From the NCBI RefSeq assembly GCF_002968575.1, contig NZ_PVBM01000002.1, positions 186,001 to 250,000 on the forward strand: a stretch of 64,000 nucleotides of DNA. Reading direction: 5' to 3'. Below, in pieces: positions 52,608 to 62,300 of this stretch. Made by a program: the position numbers and the translations under genes. The notes under the pieces are model-generated. The model was not told the DNA's origin. It did no database searches and saw only the letters and a list, made by a program, of their open reading frames with translations. The DNA comes from Neorhizobium huautlense. Lineage in GTDB: Bacteria > Pseudomonadota > Alphaproteobacteria > Rhizobiales > Rhizobiaceae. The stretch's first letter is position 1; every line of letters starts with the position of its first letter.

Positions 52608-53636
52608 TCAGCGGCGGTTGCGCAGCTGGTCGATCCAGACGGTGACCAGAATGACGAGGCCGATGATGATCTGTTGGGTGAAGGCCGAGACGCCGTTCAT
52701 ATTCAGTCCGTTGCGAAGGATACCGATAACGAAGGCGCCGATGGCGGTGCCGGAAATCGTGCCGACGCCACCGATCAATGAGGTGCCGCCGATCACGGCG
52801 CTGGCGATGGCGTCGAGCTCGTACATCACCCCCTCGTTCGGCTGGGCGGTCACGAGCCGCGACATCAGCACGCAGCCGGTGAGGCCTGCAAGCGTGCCGG
52901 ACAGCACATAGGTGAAGCTGACGATGCGGCTGACATTGACGCCGGAAAGACGGGCGGCATCGGGGTTTGATCCGACGGCATAGATATGCCGGCCGAGCAC
53001 CGAGCGGTTCAGCATGAAGGAGACGGCGACCGCGATCACCACCATGAGGATGACGGGATAGGGGATGCCCGGGAAAACGACGGTCGGAAACCCGTCCTCG
53101 CCGATATTCACGACCCGGAGGAAAGAACCATTGCCGAGCTCGCCGAAGGATTCGCCGAGACCGGAAACTGCCCTTGCGCCGGTGATCTGCAGTGCAACGC
53201 CGCGAGCGATCAGCATCATGCCGAGCGTCGCGATGAAGGGCGGCAGTCGCAGGCGCGTGACCACGAAGCCGTTGATCCAGCCGCAGATCGCGCCGGTCAG
53301 AATGCCGATCATCATGCCGAGCCAGACCGGCGTTCCGTAGTCCTTGACGGCAAGCGCCGCCACGACACCGGAAAGCGCCAGAACCGAGCCGACCGACAAG
53401 TCGATGCCGCCGGTAATGATCACGCAAGTGGCGCCGATGCCGAGAAGTGCGATCGAAGTGACCTGCAGCGCCACCGTCATCCCATTGTCGATGGTGAAGA
53501 AGGCACTGCTCGTGAACGAAAAGACGGCGATCAGCACGAAAAGGCTGCCAAGTGCCGCAAATTTCTGGATGATGTCCTTCTGCCGGTCGCTGAGCGAGAC
53601 GCTCTTCTGCTTGGAAACTTCGGTAATCTCAGCCAT
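52608..53636 (-). CDS. Sugar ABC transporter permease
   Basis: A 342-residue inner-membrane permease of the RbsC/XylH group with about ten helices. The EAA-like cytoplasmic loop is GVNVSRIVSFTYVLSG, and the sequence has the conserved ITGGIDLSVGSVLALSG near residue 87 and AVIGGTSLIGGVGTISGTAIGA in the second half. The start is the ATG at 53636 with GGGGAAAG upstream; it overlaps the last 8 bases of the ATPase gene, so the two are coupled. Confidence 0.94.
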   Translation of the reverse strand: MAEITEVSKQKSVSLSDRQKDIIQKFAALGSLFVLIAVFSFTSSAFFTIDNGMTVALQVTSIALLGIGATCVIITGGIDLSVGSVLALSGVVAALAVKDYGTPVWLGMMIGILTGAICGWINGFVVTRLRLPPFIATLGMMLIARGVALQITGARAVSGLGESFGELGNGSFLRVVNIGEDGFPTVVFPGIPYPVILMVVIAVAVSFMLNRSVLGRHIYAVGSNPDAARLSGVNVSRIVSFTYVLSGTLAGLTGCVLMSRLVTAQPNEGVMYELDAIASAVIGGTSLIGGVGTISGTAIGAFVIGILRNGLNMNGVSAFTQQIIIGLVILVTVWIDQLRNRR

Positions 53637-55224
53637 GTCTTTCCCCATCCCGCCGGCCATAGCCGGAGGCGTATCGCATGATCTCTTCCTGGTCGGTCTT
53701 CTTCGTTTCCAGGACGCCGGTGATCCGGCCCTGGTGGAAGACGGCGACGCGGTCGGTCATGCCCAATATTTCCGGCAGCTCGGAGCTGATCAGCACGACG
53801 CCGATGCCCTCGGCCGCAAGCTCGTCCATGATGCGGTAGATCGCCAGCTTCGCGCCGACATCGATGCCGCGGGTCGGCTCATCGAAGAACAGCACCTTCG
53901 ACTTGCGGAATAGCCATTTGCCGATGATGATCTTCTGCTGGTTGCCGCCCGAGAGCAGCCGGACCGGCTGCTTGATCGACGGCGTGCGGATGTTCAGCAG
54001 ATCGATGTATTCCTTCGCGGCCGTGGCATGCTTGCCGAAATCGATCAGCCCGAAGCGGTTCGACACCGCCTCCATGTTGGCAAGCGTCATATTGACGTCG
54101 ACCGGCATCTTGATCGCGAGACCCTGAGCTTTCCGGTCTTCCGAGAGGTAGGCGATGCCGGCAGCGATCGCATCGCGTGGCGATGTGATCGAAAGAGCCT
54201 GACCGTGCAACGTGACCTTGCCGGCATCGAGCGGATCGGCGCCGAAAATGGCGCGCGCTACTTCCGTGCGGCCGGCGCCCATCAGGCCGGCAAAGCCGAG
54301 GATTTCGCCGCGGCGCAAGGTAAAGGAGACGTTGCGGAAGACGCCGGCGCGCGACAGGCCTTCGGCGCTCAGGATGATCTCGTCGCTCGGGACGGAGGTC
54401 CGGTCGGGAAATTTCTCTTCCAGCGACCGACCGACCATTTTCGAAACGATCGCGTCGATACTGGTGGCGCCGAAGTCGTCGGTGGCTATATAGCGGCCGT
54501 CGCGGAGCACGGTGACGCGATCGACGATCTCCGCCATCTCGTCCAGCCGGTGCGAAATATAGACGATGCCGACGCCGGATGCCTTCAGGTCGCGGATCAC
54601 CTTGAAGAGAAGCCGCGTCTCCTGCTCGGTCAGCGAGGAGGTCGGTTCGTCCATGATCAGCACTTCGGCGTCGAGCGAAAGCGCCTTGGCAATCTCCACC
54701 ATCTGGCACTGGGCGACCGACAGGCCGCGTACCGGAGCATCCGGGTTGATGTCGACGCCAAGCCGATCGAGACAGCGCTTTGCATCGGCGCGCAGCTTTT
54801 TGCGGTCGACCAAAAAGCCTCGCCTTGGCTCACGGGCAAGATAGATGTTCTCGGCGACCGAAAGATGCGGAACGAGGTTGAGTTCCTGATGGATGATGGC
54901 GATGCCTGCCGCCTCGGACTCGCGCGTCGACGAAAACTGCCGTTCCTCGCCCTTGTAGATGATCGTGCCGCCGCTTGGCTGGTAGACGCCGCTGATGATC
55001 TTCATCAGGGTCGATTTGCCCGCACCATTTTCGCCGCAGACCGCATGCACCTCGCCGCGGCGGAGGTCGAAATGTACGTTGGATAGCGCCCGTACGCCGG
55101 GAAACTCCTTGCTGATATTGTCGAGGCGCAGCAGAAATTCCGTACTGGAAGCCGGCACGCCGCGGGTCGCCGTCGTGGCGATGCCCGGAACGCTTCCGTG
55201 ATGCTCGGTCGGCCGGCTTTCCAT
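53629..55224 (-). CDS. Sugar ABC transporter ATP-binding protein
   Basis: A 531-residue fusion of two ABC domains, as is usual for ribose-type importers. The first domain has CGENGAGKSTLMKI (Walker A), LSVAQCQMVEIAKAL (signature) and EVLIMDEPTSSL (Walker B). The second has a degenerate Walker A (GLMGAGRTEVARAIFG), an intact signature (LLSGGNQQKIIIGKWL) and VLFFDEPTRGIDV. A 35-residue N-terminal extension comes before the first domain. The start at 55224 has GGGAGGGGAG upstream; a frame to 55302 would include the promoter area. It is the first gene of the fucose operon. Confidence 0.94.
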   Translation of the reverse strand: MESRPTEHHGSVPGIATTATRGVPASSTEFLLRLDNISKEFPGVRALSNVHFDLRRGEVHAVCGENGAGKSTLMKIISGVYQPSGGTIIYKGEERQFSSTRESEAAGIAIIHQELNLVPHLSVAENIYLAREPRRGFLVDRKKLRADAKRCLDRLGVDINPDAPVRGLSVAQCQMVEIAKALSLDAEVLIMDEPTSSLTEQETRLLFKVIRDLKASGVGIVYISHRLDEMAEIVDRVTVLRDGRYIATDDFGATSIDAIVSKMVGRSLEEKFPDRTSVPSDEIILSAEGLSRAGVFRNVSFTLRRGEILGFAGLMGAGRTEVARAIFGADPLDAGKVTLHGQALSITSPRDAIAAGIAYLSEDRKAQGLAIKMPVDVNMTLANMEAVSNRFGLIDFGKHATAAKEYIDLLNIRTPSIKQPVRLLSGGNQQKIIIGKWLFRKSKVLFFDEPTRGIDVGAKLAIYRIMDELAAEGIGVVLISSELPEILGMTDRVAVFHQGRITGVLETKKTDQEEIMRYASGYGRRDGERHG

Positions 55225-55287
55225 GAACTCCCCTCCCAGGCTATTGCAGCCCGATATCCCCTCGGCTCCTCCCGAGGACTTCTTTAA

Positions 55288-55320
55288 TGCGTAAACCCGC
55301 ATCTAAAACTGGTCAAGCCA
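55288..55320 (-). promoter_or_regulatory. Promoter of the fucose operon with GntR-type dyad
   Basis: On the minus strand TTGACC (55316-55311) and TACGCA (55293-55288) are spaced by 17 bases, 64 bp upstream of the ATPase start. The -35 element lies inside the dyad TGG-CTTGA-CCA (55320-55310), which resembles the T-x-G-T-x3-A-C-x-A sites of FadR-subfamily GntR regulators. The GntR gene is divergent from this promoter. Confidence 0.5.
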
Positions 55321-55473
55321 ATTTTTACCTCTTAATACGAAAGAGGGCTGTTCCTGCAGGCGAGTACAGTGGAACATCTAGAAAAATCCTGAAATTTCAA
55401 TGATCTGATTTGCTCCTTGCTCTCCGCGGTTTCGGCAGTTATGGTAAGGCCGCATTCTTAGGATCGCCAAACC

Positions 55474-56175
55474 ATGAACGGATTCATCAAGGCAGCGGAG
55501 CCGCGTCGGCTGTATCAGCAAATTGCTGATCAGATCCGATCGCTCATTCAGGGCGGGCATTTTCCGATCGGCACGAGACTTCCTGCCGAACGTGATCTCG
55601 CGCAGCAGCTCGGGGTGTCCAGGCCCTCCTTACGTGAAGCCCTGATTGCGCTTGAAATCGACGGAAGCGTCGAAATCCGCATGGGATCAGGCATTTATGT
55701 CACGGCTGAGCCGGATCGGCGGCAGTGGCAGGCGGGCTCCATGGGCGAAAGCCCGCTGGAGCTGATGCAGGCCCGCGCCGCCGTGGAAGGGGCGGTCATC
55801 GTGCTAGCTGCCTCGAAGATCACCGTGGAAGGGCTGAAGTCGCTGCGCCAGACGCTGGACCAGATGCAGGCGGAAATTGCCGAGGGACGAAAACCGCTCG
55901 ACCTTGATCGTTTGTTTCATCTGACGATTGCCAATCAGTCGGGAAATTCGGTGCTCGCCCACATTGTCGGCGATCTCTTCGACGAGCGGCACAGTCCGCT
56001 TTCGGCTCAAATTCGGGTGCGCTACGAGACGCCTGAAACCTGGAGTTCGGCGCTTGCCGAACATGAAGCAATTTACGCCGCCCTGGAAGCGCGCAATCCG
56101 CTGCTCGCCCAGGCCATGATGCATGCGCATCTGGAGGAATCGAAACAGCGGTGGATGAATAACGAGGCCCGCTGA
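55474..56175 (+). CDS. GntR (FadR subfamily) transcriptional regulator
   Basis: A 233-residue regulator. The N-terminal winged helix has LYQQIADQIRSLIQGGHFPIGTRLPAERDLAQQLGVSRPSLREAL (in pieces in order), and the wing is GSVEIRMGSGIYV. The C-terminal FCD all-helical domain (about 95-225) has the metal-binding pattern D-x3-H in LDRLFHLTIA and later histidines in EHEAIYAAL and MMHAHLEESK. FCD domains bind sugar acids or similar ligands. It is divergent from the fucose operon and 26 bp upstream of the UxaA-family gene, so it probably controls both. Confidence 0.93.
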   Translation: MNGFIKAAEPRRLYQQIADQIRSLIQGGHFPIGTRLPAERDLAQQLGVSRPSLREALIALEIDGSVEIRMGSGIYVTAEPDRRQWQAGSMGESPLELMQARAAVEGAVIVLAASKITVEGLKSLRQTLDQMQAEIAEGRKPLDLDRLFHLTIANQSGNSVLAHIVGDLFDERHSPLSAQIRVRYETPETWSSALAEHEAIYAALEARNPLLAQAMMHAHLEESKQRWMNNEAR

Positions 56176-56200
56176 AGCAGCGCCTTGGGAGGAGCAAGAC

Positions 56201-57733
56201 ATGAACGAGGCGGTTTCGCCAATCATCATCCTGAACCCGGTCGACGATGTCGGTGTGGCGCGGAAGCCCATGCCCGCCGGGGGGGCTACGGGCTATGGGG
56301 ATCTGGTCGCACGCGAACTGATCGGTCGCGGCCACAAGGTGGCGATCAAGGCCATCCCAGCCGGCCAGGAGGTGAAGAAATACGGGCAGGTGATCGGGGT
56401 CGCCACGCAGGATATTGCGCCTGGCAGCCATGTCCATCTGCATAACCTCGCCATGCTCCCGTCGGAACACGAATATCAGTTCAGCGTCGATATCGAGGAA
56501 AAAGGAATGCTGCCGGAAGCGGAGCGGCGTACGTTCCTTGGTTATGACCGCGGCTTCGGCGGAGCGGGAACGCGAAACTTCATCGGCATCATCTCGTCCG
56601 TGAACTGTTCCGCCACCGTGTCGCGTTACATCGCCGACTACTTCAATCGCATGGGAGGCCTGGACGGCTTTCCGAATGTCGATGGGGTCGTGGCGCTCAC
56701 CCATGGCGGCGGCTGCGCACTCAACACCAAGTCGGAAGGCTATCGGCTGCTCATCCGCACCATCCAGGGTTATGCCAAGCATCCGAATTTTGGCGGCATC
56801 CTGATGATCGGCCTCGGTTGTGAGACGAACCAGATCGCGCCGATCCTCGAACATTACCGGATGGAAGAGGGCGACCGCCTCCGCACCATGACGATCCAGC
56901 AGCATGGCGGCACCAAGAAGACGATCGATGCCGCGATCGCCATCATCAAGGAAATGCTGCCGGGCGTGAACGCCGCAAAGCGCACGCCGCAGCCGTTGTC
57001 GAAGTTGAAGCTGGCGCTCGAATGCGGCGGCTCCGATGGCTATTCCGGTATCTCCGCCAATCCCGCGCTCGGCTACGCCTCCGATCTCATCGTCCGCAAC
57101 GGTGGCACGACGGTGCTTTCCGAGACGCCGGAAATCTATGGTGCCGAGCATCTGCTGACCCGTCGTGCCGTAACGCCTGATGTGGCCAAGAAACTGCTGC
57201 AGCGTATCGACTGGTGGCGGGACTATACGGCCCGCAACGGCGATGAGCTGAACAACAACCCTTCCCACGGCAACAAGCTCGGTGGACTGACCACGATCCT
57301 CGAAAAATCGCTCGGTGCAGTCGCCAAGGGTGGCTCCATGCCGCTGAAGGCGGTTTACGAGTTTGCCGAGACCGTGACGGACCAGGGCTTCGTCTTCATG
57401 GATACGCCCGGTTACGATCCGGTCGCCGTCACCGGGCAGGTAGCAGGCGGCTGCAATGTCATCTGTTTCACCACCGGCCGCGGCTCGGTCTCGGGCTTCA
57501 AGCCGGCGCCGTGCATCAAGATTGCCACCAACTCCGAAATGTACGAACACATGAAGGAGGATATGGACTTGAACTGCGGCCGGATCGTCACCGGCGACGA
57601 GACGATCGAGGAGGCGGGTAGGCGGATTTTCGAGGATGTGATCGCGGTTGCGTCGGGAAAGAAGACGCTCAGCGAAATCTACGACTACGGCGACAACGAA
57701 TTCGTGCCGTGGCAGGTCGGGGCGGTGACCTGA
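56201..57733 (+). CDS. UxaA family dehydratase (altronate dehydratase-like)
   Basis: A 510-residue Fe2+-dependent sugar-acid dehydratase. The N-terminal SAF domain (about 1-95) includes AIPAGQEVKKYGQVIGVA and GSHVHLHNL. The large catalytic domain has FLGYDRGFGGAGTRNFIGI, HGGGCALN, GLGCETNQ, ALECGGSDGYSGISANPALG and CNVICFTTGRGS, with conserved cysteines for the metal. UxaA, GarD and similar enzymes dehydrate altronate, galactarate and related acids. Here it is in one transcript with the GntR gene and faces the fucose operon, so a C5 or C6 sugar acid related to fuconate is a reasonable guess; specificity is not visible. Confidence 0.92.
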   Translation: MNEAVSPIIILNPVDDVGVARKPMPAGGATGYGDLVARELIGRGHKVAIKAIPAGQEVKKYGQVIGVATQDIAPGSHVHLHNLAMLPSEHEYQFSVDIEEKGMLPEAERRTFLGYDRGFGGAGTRNFIGIISSVNCSATVSRYIADYFNRMGGLDGFPNVDGVVALTHGGGCALNTKSEGYRLLIRTIQGYAKHPNFGGILMIGLGCETNQIAPILEHYRMEEGDRLRTMTIQQHGGTKKTIDAAIAIIKEMLPGVNAAKRTPQPLSKLKLALECGGSDGYSGISANPALGYASDLIVRNGGTTVLSETPEIYGAEHLLTRRAVTPDVAKKLLQRIDWWRDYTARNGDELNNNPSHGNKLGGLTTILEKSLGAVAKGGSMPLKAVYEFAETVTDQGFVFMDTPGYDPVAVTGQVAGGCNVICFTTGRGSVSGFKPAPCIKIATNSEMYEHMKEDMDLNCGRIVTGDETIEEAGRRIFEDVIAVASGKKTLSEIYDYGDNEFVPWQVGAVT

Positions 57734-57734
57734 T

Positions 57735-57790
57735 CTTCCCTTCGCCCTTCGGGGAAAAAGTGGCTCGAAGGTACGGATGAGGGGGAAGGC
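57735..57790. repeat. Diverged copy of the rhizobial GGATGAGGGGG intergenic repeat
   Basis: CTTCGCCCTTCGGGGAAAAAG followed by TGGCTCGAAGG and CGGATGAGGGGG matches the order of motifs in the repeat at 33205-33255, with several changes that weaken both hairpins. It lies directly after the UxaA-family stop. Confidence 0.6.
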
Positions 57791-57840
57791 GCGTTCTGTC
57801 GCTTGACCCTCTCGTCTGCCTGCCGGCAGCCTTTGAACGA

Positions 57841-57867
57841 AACGAGGCGGCAGGTAGCCGCCTCGTT
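57841..57867. terminator. Hairpin between uxaA-like gene and opgC, likely bidirectional terminator
   Basis: AACGAGGCGG (57841-57850) and CCGCCTCGTT (57858-57867) are a perfect 10-bp inverted repeat with a 7-base loop. It lies between two convergent genes, 25 bp from the opgC stop. There are only short T-runs after it on either strand. Confidence 0.6.
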
Positions 57868-57891
57868 ATGCCTTGTCTCGGGGAATTTCCC

Positions 57892-59127
57892 TTACCGAAG
57901 TACCATCTGCTGCGGCCGAGCTGTTTGCGACTGCTGGGCCTTCACCGGTTGCGGAGCCGGTGTTGCGCCAAACAGCTTGTCGCGTTCGCGCCAGAGCGCG
58001 GGAAGCGACAGCAGGCCGATCGAAACCAGCGCGATTGCCGTCTTGGTGATCTCGTTGAGTTCCGGCGAACGTCCGTCGAAATAGTAGACGAAGTAGACGA
58101 TCGCGACGTGCCACACATAGACATAGAGCGAGTGGCGGCCGAGCAGCTGCAGATACTTCAGCGAGAAGACCCAGGTGATCGCGGAAGCGATGCGGCGTAC
58201 CCATGCGGCCTTGTGCTTCGGCCCCGCAACGATCAGCCAGGTAACCAACATCGCCATGGCAGCGAAGTTCAGCAGATAGACTGGGCCAAAGTCGGCACGG
58301 ATTTCCATCGAGGCGAACTTGCCGATCATGTGCGGAGGCATCAACTCATGCGCGGTGATGAGGCGAAGCGGCAGGAAGAAAAGCACCATCAGCAGCGCAG
58401 CCTTCGGTATGAAGGTGTTCTCCGGGGAGAGGATCTTCTTCCAGTCGATCTTGCCTGCGGAGGTGAGTGCACCCAGCACCAGCGCAGTATAAAAGACGAT
58501 CTGCCAGCCGAGCAGATTGAACGACGCGCGAATGCCCTGTTCGTCCGCCCCCATGATCATGTCGTGGACAGGCGTGGTCACGATTTGCTGCAGGCCTAGC
58601 TGGGCGGCCATCCAGAGCATCACGGAACCGGCGATGACGTAATGCCACTTGTCTTCCAGCACGAGCTTCACAAGCATGGGCGCAAACAGCATGTAGACGA
58701 TGTATTGCGGCAGGATATCCATAAAGGTCGGCTGATAGAAAAAGGCCGCAATCGCCGCGAGACGAAGCGGATCATCGAAGTTAGTGTAGCCCAACCAGTT
58801 GAACCAGATGGTGTATGCCCCAGGCAGCAGCATCTGTGCGACCAGTACAACCAGCACGATGCCCATAGCATAGCGATAGAGCTCGAAGGCGCGGTTGTAG
58901 ATTGCCGCGCGGCCGGCCGCATAACCGTTCTTGATCATTTTCTTGGCATAGACCATGCCGATCAGCAGACCCGACAGGAAGACGAAGCCCTGAGCATCTT
59001 CCACGAAAGCGAGCTGATTGTGATTGATCTTGACCAGGAAATAGCCGCCGGCGAAGATCAGGTGGTTCAGAACCATGAAAACGAGGAAATATCCTCGCAT
59101 ACCATCAATAATATCAAAGCGTTTCAT
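57892..59127 (-). CDS. opgC: OpgC-type membrane protein (osmoregulated glucan succinylation)
   Basis: A 411-residue inner-membrane protein with about ten helices. The start RFDIIDGMRGYFLVFMVLNH is the OpgC signature (first helix with a conserved D and R). FVFLSGLLIGMVYAKKM, MDILPQYIVYMLFAPM and LGRHSLYVYVWHVAIVYF follow in the expected order. OpgC adds succinyl groups to periplasmic cyclic glucans, which matter for osmotic adaptation and host interaction in rhizobia. The C-terminal tail is polar (QPVKAQQSQTARPQ). It stands alone, without opgGH or ndv genes nearby. Confidence 0.88.
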   Translation of the reverse strand: MKRFDIIDGMRGYFLVFMVLNHLIFAGGYFLVKINHNQLAFVEDAQGFVFLSGLLIGMVYAKKMIKNGYAAGRAAIYNRAFELYRYAMGIVLVVLVAQMLLPGAYTIWFNWLGYTNFDDPLRLAAIAAFFYQPTFMDILPQYIVYMLFAPMLVKLVLEDKWHYVIAGSVMLWMAAQLGLQQIVTTPVHDMIMGADEQGIRASFNLLGWQIVFYTALVLGALTSAGKIDWKKILSPENTFIPKAALLMVLFFLPLRLITAHELMPPHMIGKFASMEIRADFGPVYLLNFAAMAMLVTWLIVAGPKHKAAWVRRIASAITWVFSLKYLQLLGRHSLYVYVWHVAIVYFVYYFDGRSPELNEITKTAIALVSIGLLSLPALWRERDKLFGATPAPQPVKAQQSQTARPQQMVLR

Positions 59128-59323
59128 CGGTCGCGGTCTCCGTCTCTGCCGGTCCCGATGGCTTGCGCCTCTGGGTCCGTAAGGCCTCTGCGGGCCAGGA
59201 TGTCACGCGCCTAAACGTCATAAAAAGCCGGACAGTTCCAGCCGAAACGAACGCTTAGACCGGATATATCCTAAACAATGCGTGATGACCCTGCGATGAA
59301 CGCGAGATTGACTGCGGGCCTGA

Positions 59324-62300
59324 CTATTCGGCGGCAATCCGTTTGATGCTTGCAACCTGGGTAAGATAGGCTCGCATGGCAGCCGGGCGGACCGGCTTGT
59401 GCTGCACGGCTATCTCGTGTCGCTCAGCCTCGGCGCGGACTTCCGGCGTACGATCGGCCGTAATGATCAGGGCCGGGATGGCCGCCTGATATTCCCCCCG
59501 CAATTTAAGGATTGCGTCGATGCCGTTTCCATCGTCGAGATGGTAGTCGGCGATGATGATCTCCGGCGGAGGCTCGCGGCGGGCGATGATTTCGTCGAGC
59601 GCGGCAATCGAGTCCGCCTGACCCACCGTGCAGCCCCAGCCGCTGATCAGCAGAGCCATGCCCTCGAGGATCCTCGGCTCGTTGTCGATGCAAAGGACGC
59701 GGAGCCCGTTGAGCGGCTGCGACCGGTGACGTCGTTCCGGCTGATCGCCGGTCCGTGATGCCTGCGGTACGGAAAGGTCGATCGGCATCTCCACTCGGAA
59801 GCGCGTCCCGCGCCCGGGGGTCGACGAGAGCTGGACCGGATGGCTGAGGACACGGGAAATCCGATCGACGATCGAGAGACCAAGGCCGAGGCCCGCCGCG
59901 GTTCGGGCGCCTTCATCGAGACGGGCGAACTCCTTGAAGACGGTGCGGAATTTTGACGAAGGAATGCCAATGCCGGAATCGAAGATTTCTATGATCACCT
60001 TATCGCCGCGCCGTCGGGCGCCGATCAGCACTTTGCCGTCGATCGTATATTTGATCGCATTGGAGACGAGGTTCTGCACCAGACGGCGCAGCAGATTGGC
60101 GTCCGACCGAACCCGAAGCGACGTGGGCATGACCACGAATTCCAGCTTTTTCTCGCGCGCCATGGGCGCATAGTCGGTTTCGATCCGCTTCAGGAGATCG
60201 TCGAGCGGGACGGACGTGAAGCGCGGCTTCATTGCACCCGTATCCAGCCGCGAGATATCCAGAACCGCACCGAGAATTGTCTCGACGGATTCGAGTGCGG
60301 AGTCGATGTTGCGCACCAGTGTACTGTCGGCATCGGAGCCGCCGAGGCGTTCCACGAGGGCCGAAGAATAGAGGCGGGCAGCATTGAGAGGCTGAAGAAT
60401 GTCGTGACCCGCGGCGGCGAAGAAACGGGTCTTGCCGATATTCGCTTCGTCGGCGGAGGCGCGGGCCTCGGCGAGTTCGTGATTGACGCGGGTGAGTTCG
60501 GCCGTGCGTTCGCCAACGCGCTGCTCCAGCGTCTCATTGGCCTGTTTGAGTGCCTTGTCGGCCGCGACGCGTTCGGAAATATCCGTGAAGGTGGCGACTA
60601 TTCCCTTGTCCGGCATGGCGTTGGAGCGGACTTCGATGATTCGTTCGCCGCCGGCAAGCACCAGGGAAAACGGCGCATCCAGCGTATGGAAGTGGCGGAT
60701 CACTTCCGCCTGCTCTGTGGCGACGATATCGCCCCGCTCGGAAAGGATCGCGACGATATCTGCAAGGGGATAACCCACCTGGCCAACCTGTTCGGGCAGA
60801 TCGAGAAGATTGCGGAACCGGCGGTTCCAGATGGTGAGCCTCTCGGAATTGTCGAAGACGGCGATACCCTGATCCATCTGCGACAGCGCCGTCTGCAGCA
60901 TGTCTTGATTGTATTGCAGCGCCTCGCTGGCCTGATCGAGCAGCCAGGCCGTGTCTGCATTGGTGTCTTCCGCCTTCTGCAGGATCAGCGACAAGACAAG
61001 CCTTGCGGAGGAGGAGCCGATCGCGCTGCCGAGCAACTGCTCGGAAAAATGGATCATCGCCATATCGGCAGGTTGTTCGTCGCTGAAGGTTCGGCCGGCG
61101 GTTCTTTCATAGTTCGAGAAGGAGCGGTGCATGCGCTCCTCGCCGAGATAGCGGGCGATGGCGGCCTTCAGATCACCGACGCTGACGCGGGTTTTCCATC
61201 CGCGTGTGGCGAACTGCGAGCGCAGATGCCTTTTGACGAAGATTCCCGCCTGGATTCGCTCGACCGGCCGCGGATTGCGCGACAAAGAACCGAGAAGGAA
61301 GGCGAGCGTGTTCAAAGACAGGCTGAAGATCGTCGCATTGACGAGCGGGTCGGTTTCCGGGCCGGCAAATATCGTGGTACCCGGAAAGATGAAGTTCAGG
61401 ATTGCTGCAGCCACGTAGGAATTGTCCGGGCCGCCAAGGCTCGGGACAAAGAGCAGATAGGCCCAGGCGAGGAAGCCGAAGGACATGCCGAGGATGGCGC
61501 CGCGGGCATTGGCACGCCGCCAGACCAGGCCGCCAAACAGGGCAGGCGCGACCTGAGCGATTGCCGCGAAGGCAAGTAGTCCGATCGACGCAAGGCCCGA
61601 CTGGCTGTCGGCCATGCGGTAGTAGCCATAGCCGAGAAACAACACCACGAAGATTGCCAGCCGCCGGATGTTAAGGAGTGTTCTCGTAAAATCCATGCGC
61701 TGGCCGGAACGGGCGGCCATCAGGCGCTGTCGGAGAAAGATCGGAATGATGATGTCGTTCGACACCATGATCGACAGGGCGACGGATTCGACGATCACCA
61801 TCGCAGTCGCGGCGGAAAACCCCCCGATGAAGGCGATCAGCGAGACGACCTGCAGTTCGCCCGTGAGCGGCAGCGTGAGGACATAGAGGTCGGGATCGCC
61901 GATACCGCCGAAGGTAACGAGGCCTGCCATTGCCGCCGGCAGGACGAAAAGATTGATGGCGATGAGATAGAGGGGCAGCAGCGTGCCGGCGACCTTGCGT
62001 TCGCGCGTGGTGCGGTTCTCGACCACCGTCACATGGAATTGCCGCGGCAGCAGGATGATCGCGAAAGCAGACAACCCGATCAGGATCAGCCAGCGGCTGA
62101 GCGGCGTCTCGTAGGCGAGGGCCGACTGGACAAGCAGATTGTCGGACGCCTTGGCAAGCAGGTCGGCGGGGCCATCGAACAGCACGAACAGAACGGAAAG
62201 CCCGACGGTGACAAAAGCCGCCAGCTTCACGACGGATTCCATCGCAACCGCCAGGATCAGCCCGTCCTGATGTTCCGTCGCATCGGTATGCCGTGTGCCG

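Noticed and set aside
55820..57550. A 576-codon minus-strand open frame across the GntR and UxaA-family genes
   Set aside because: It is antisense to two well-supported genes and has no recognisable domain or ribosome site.
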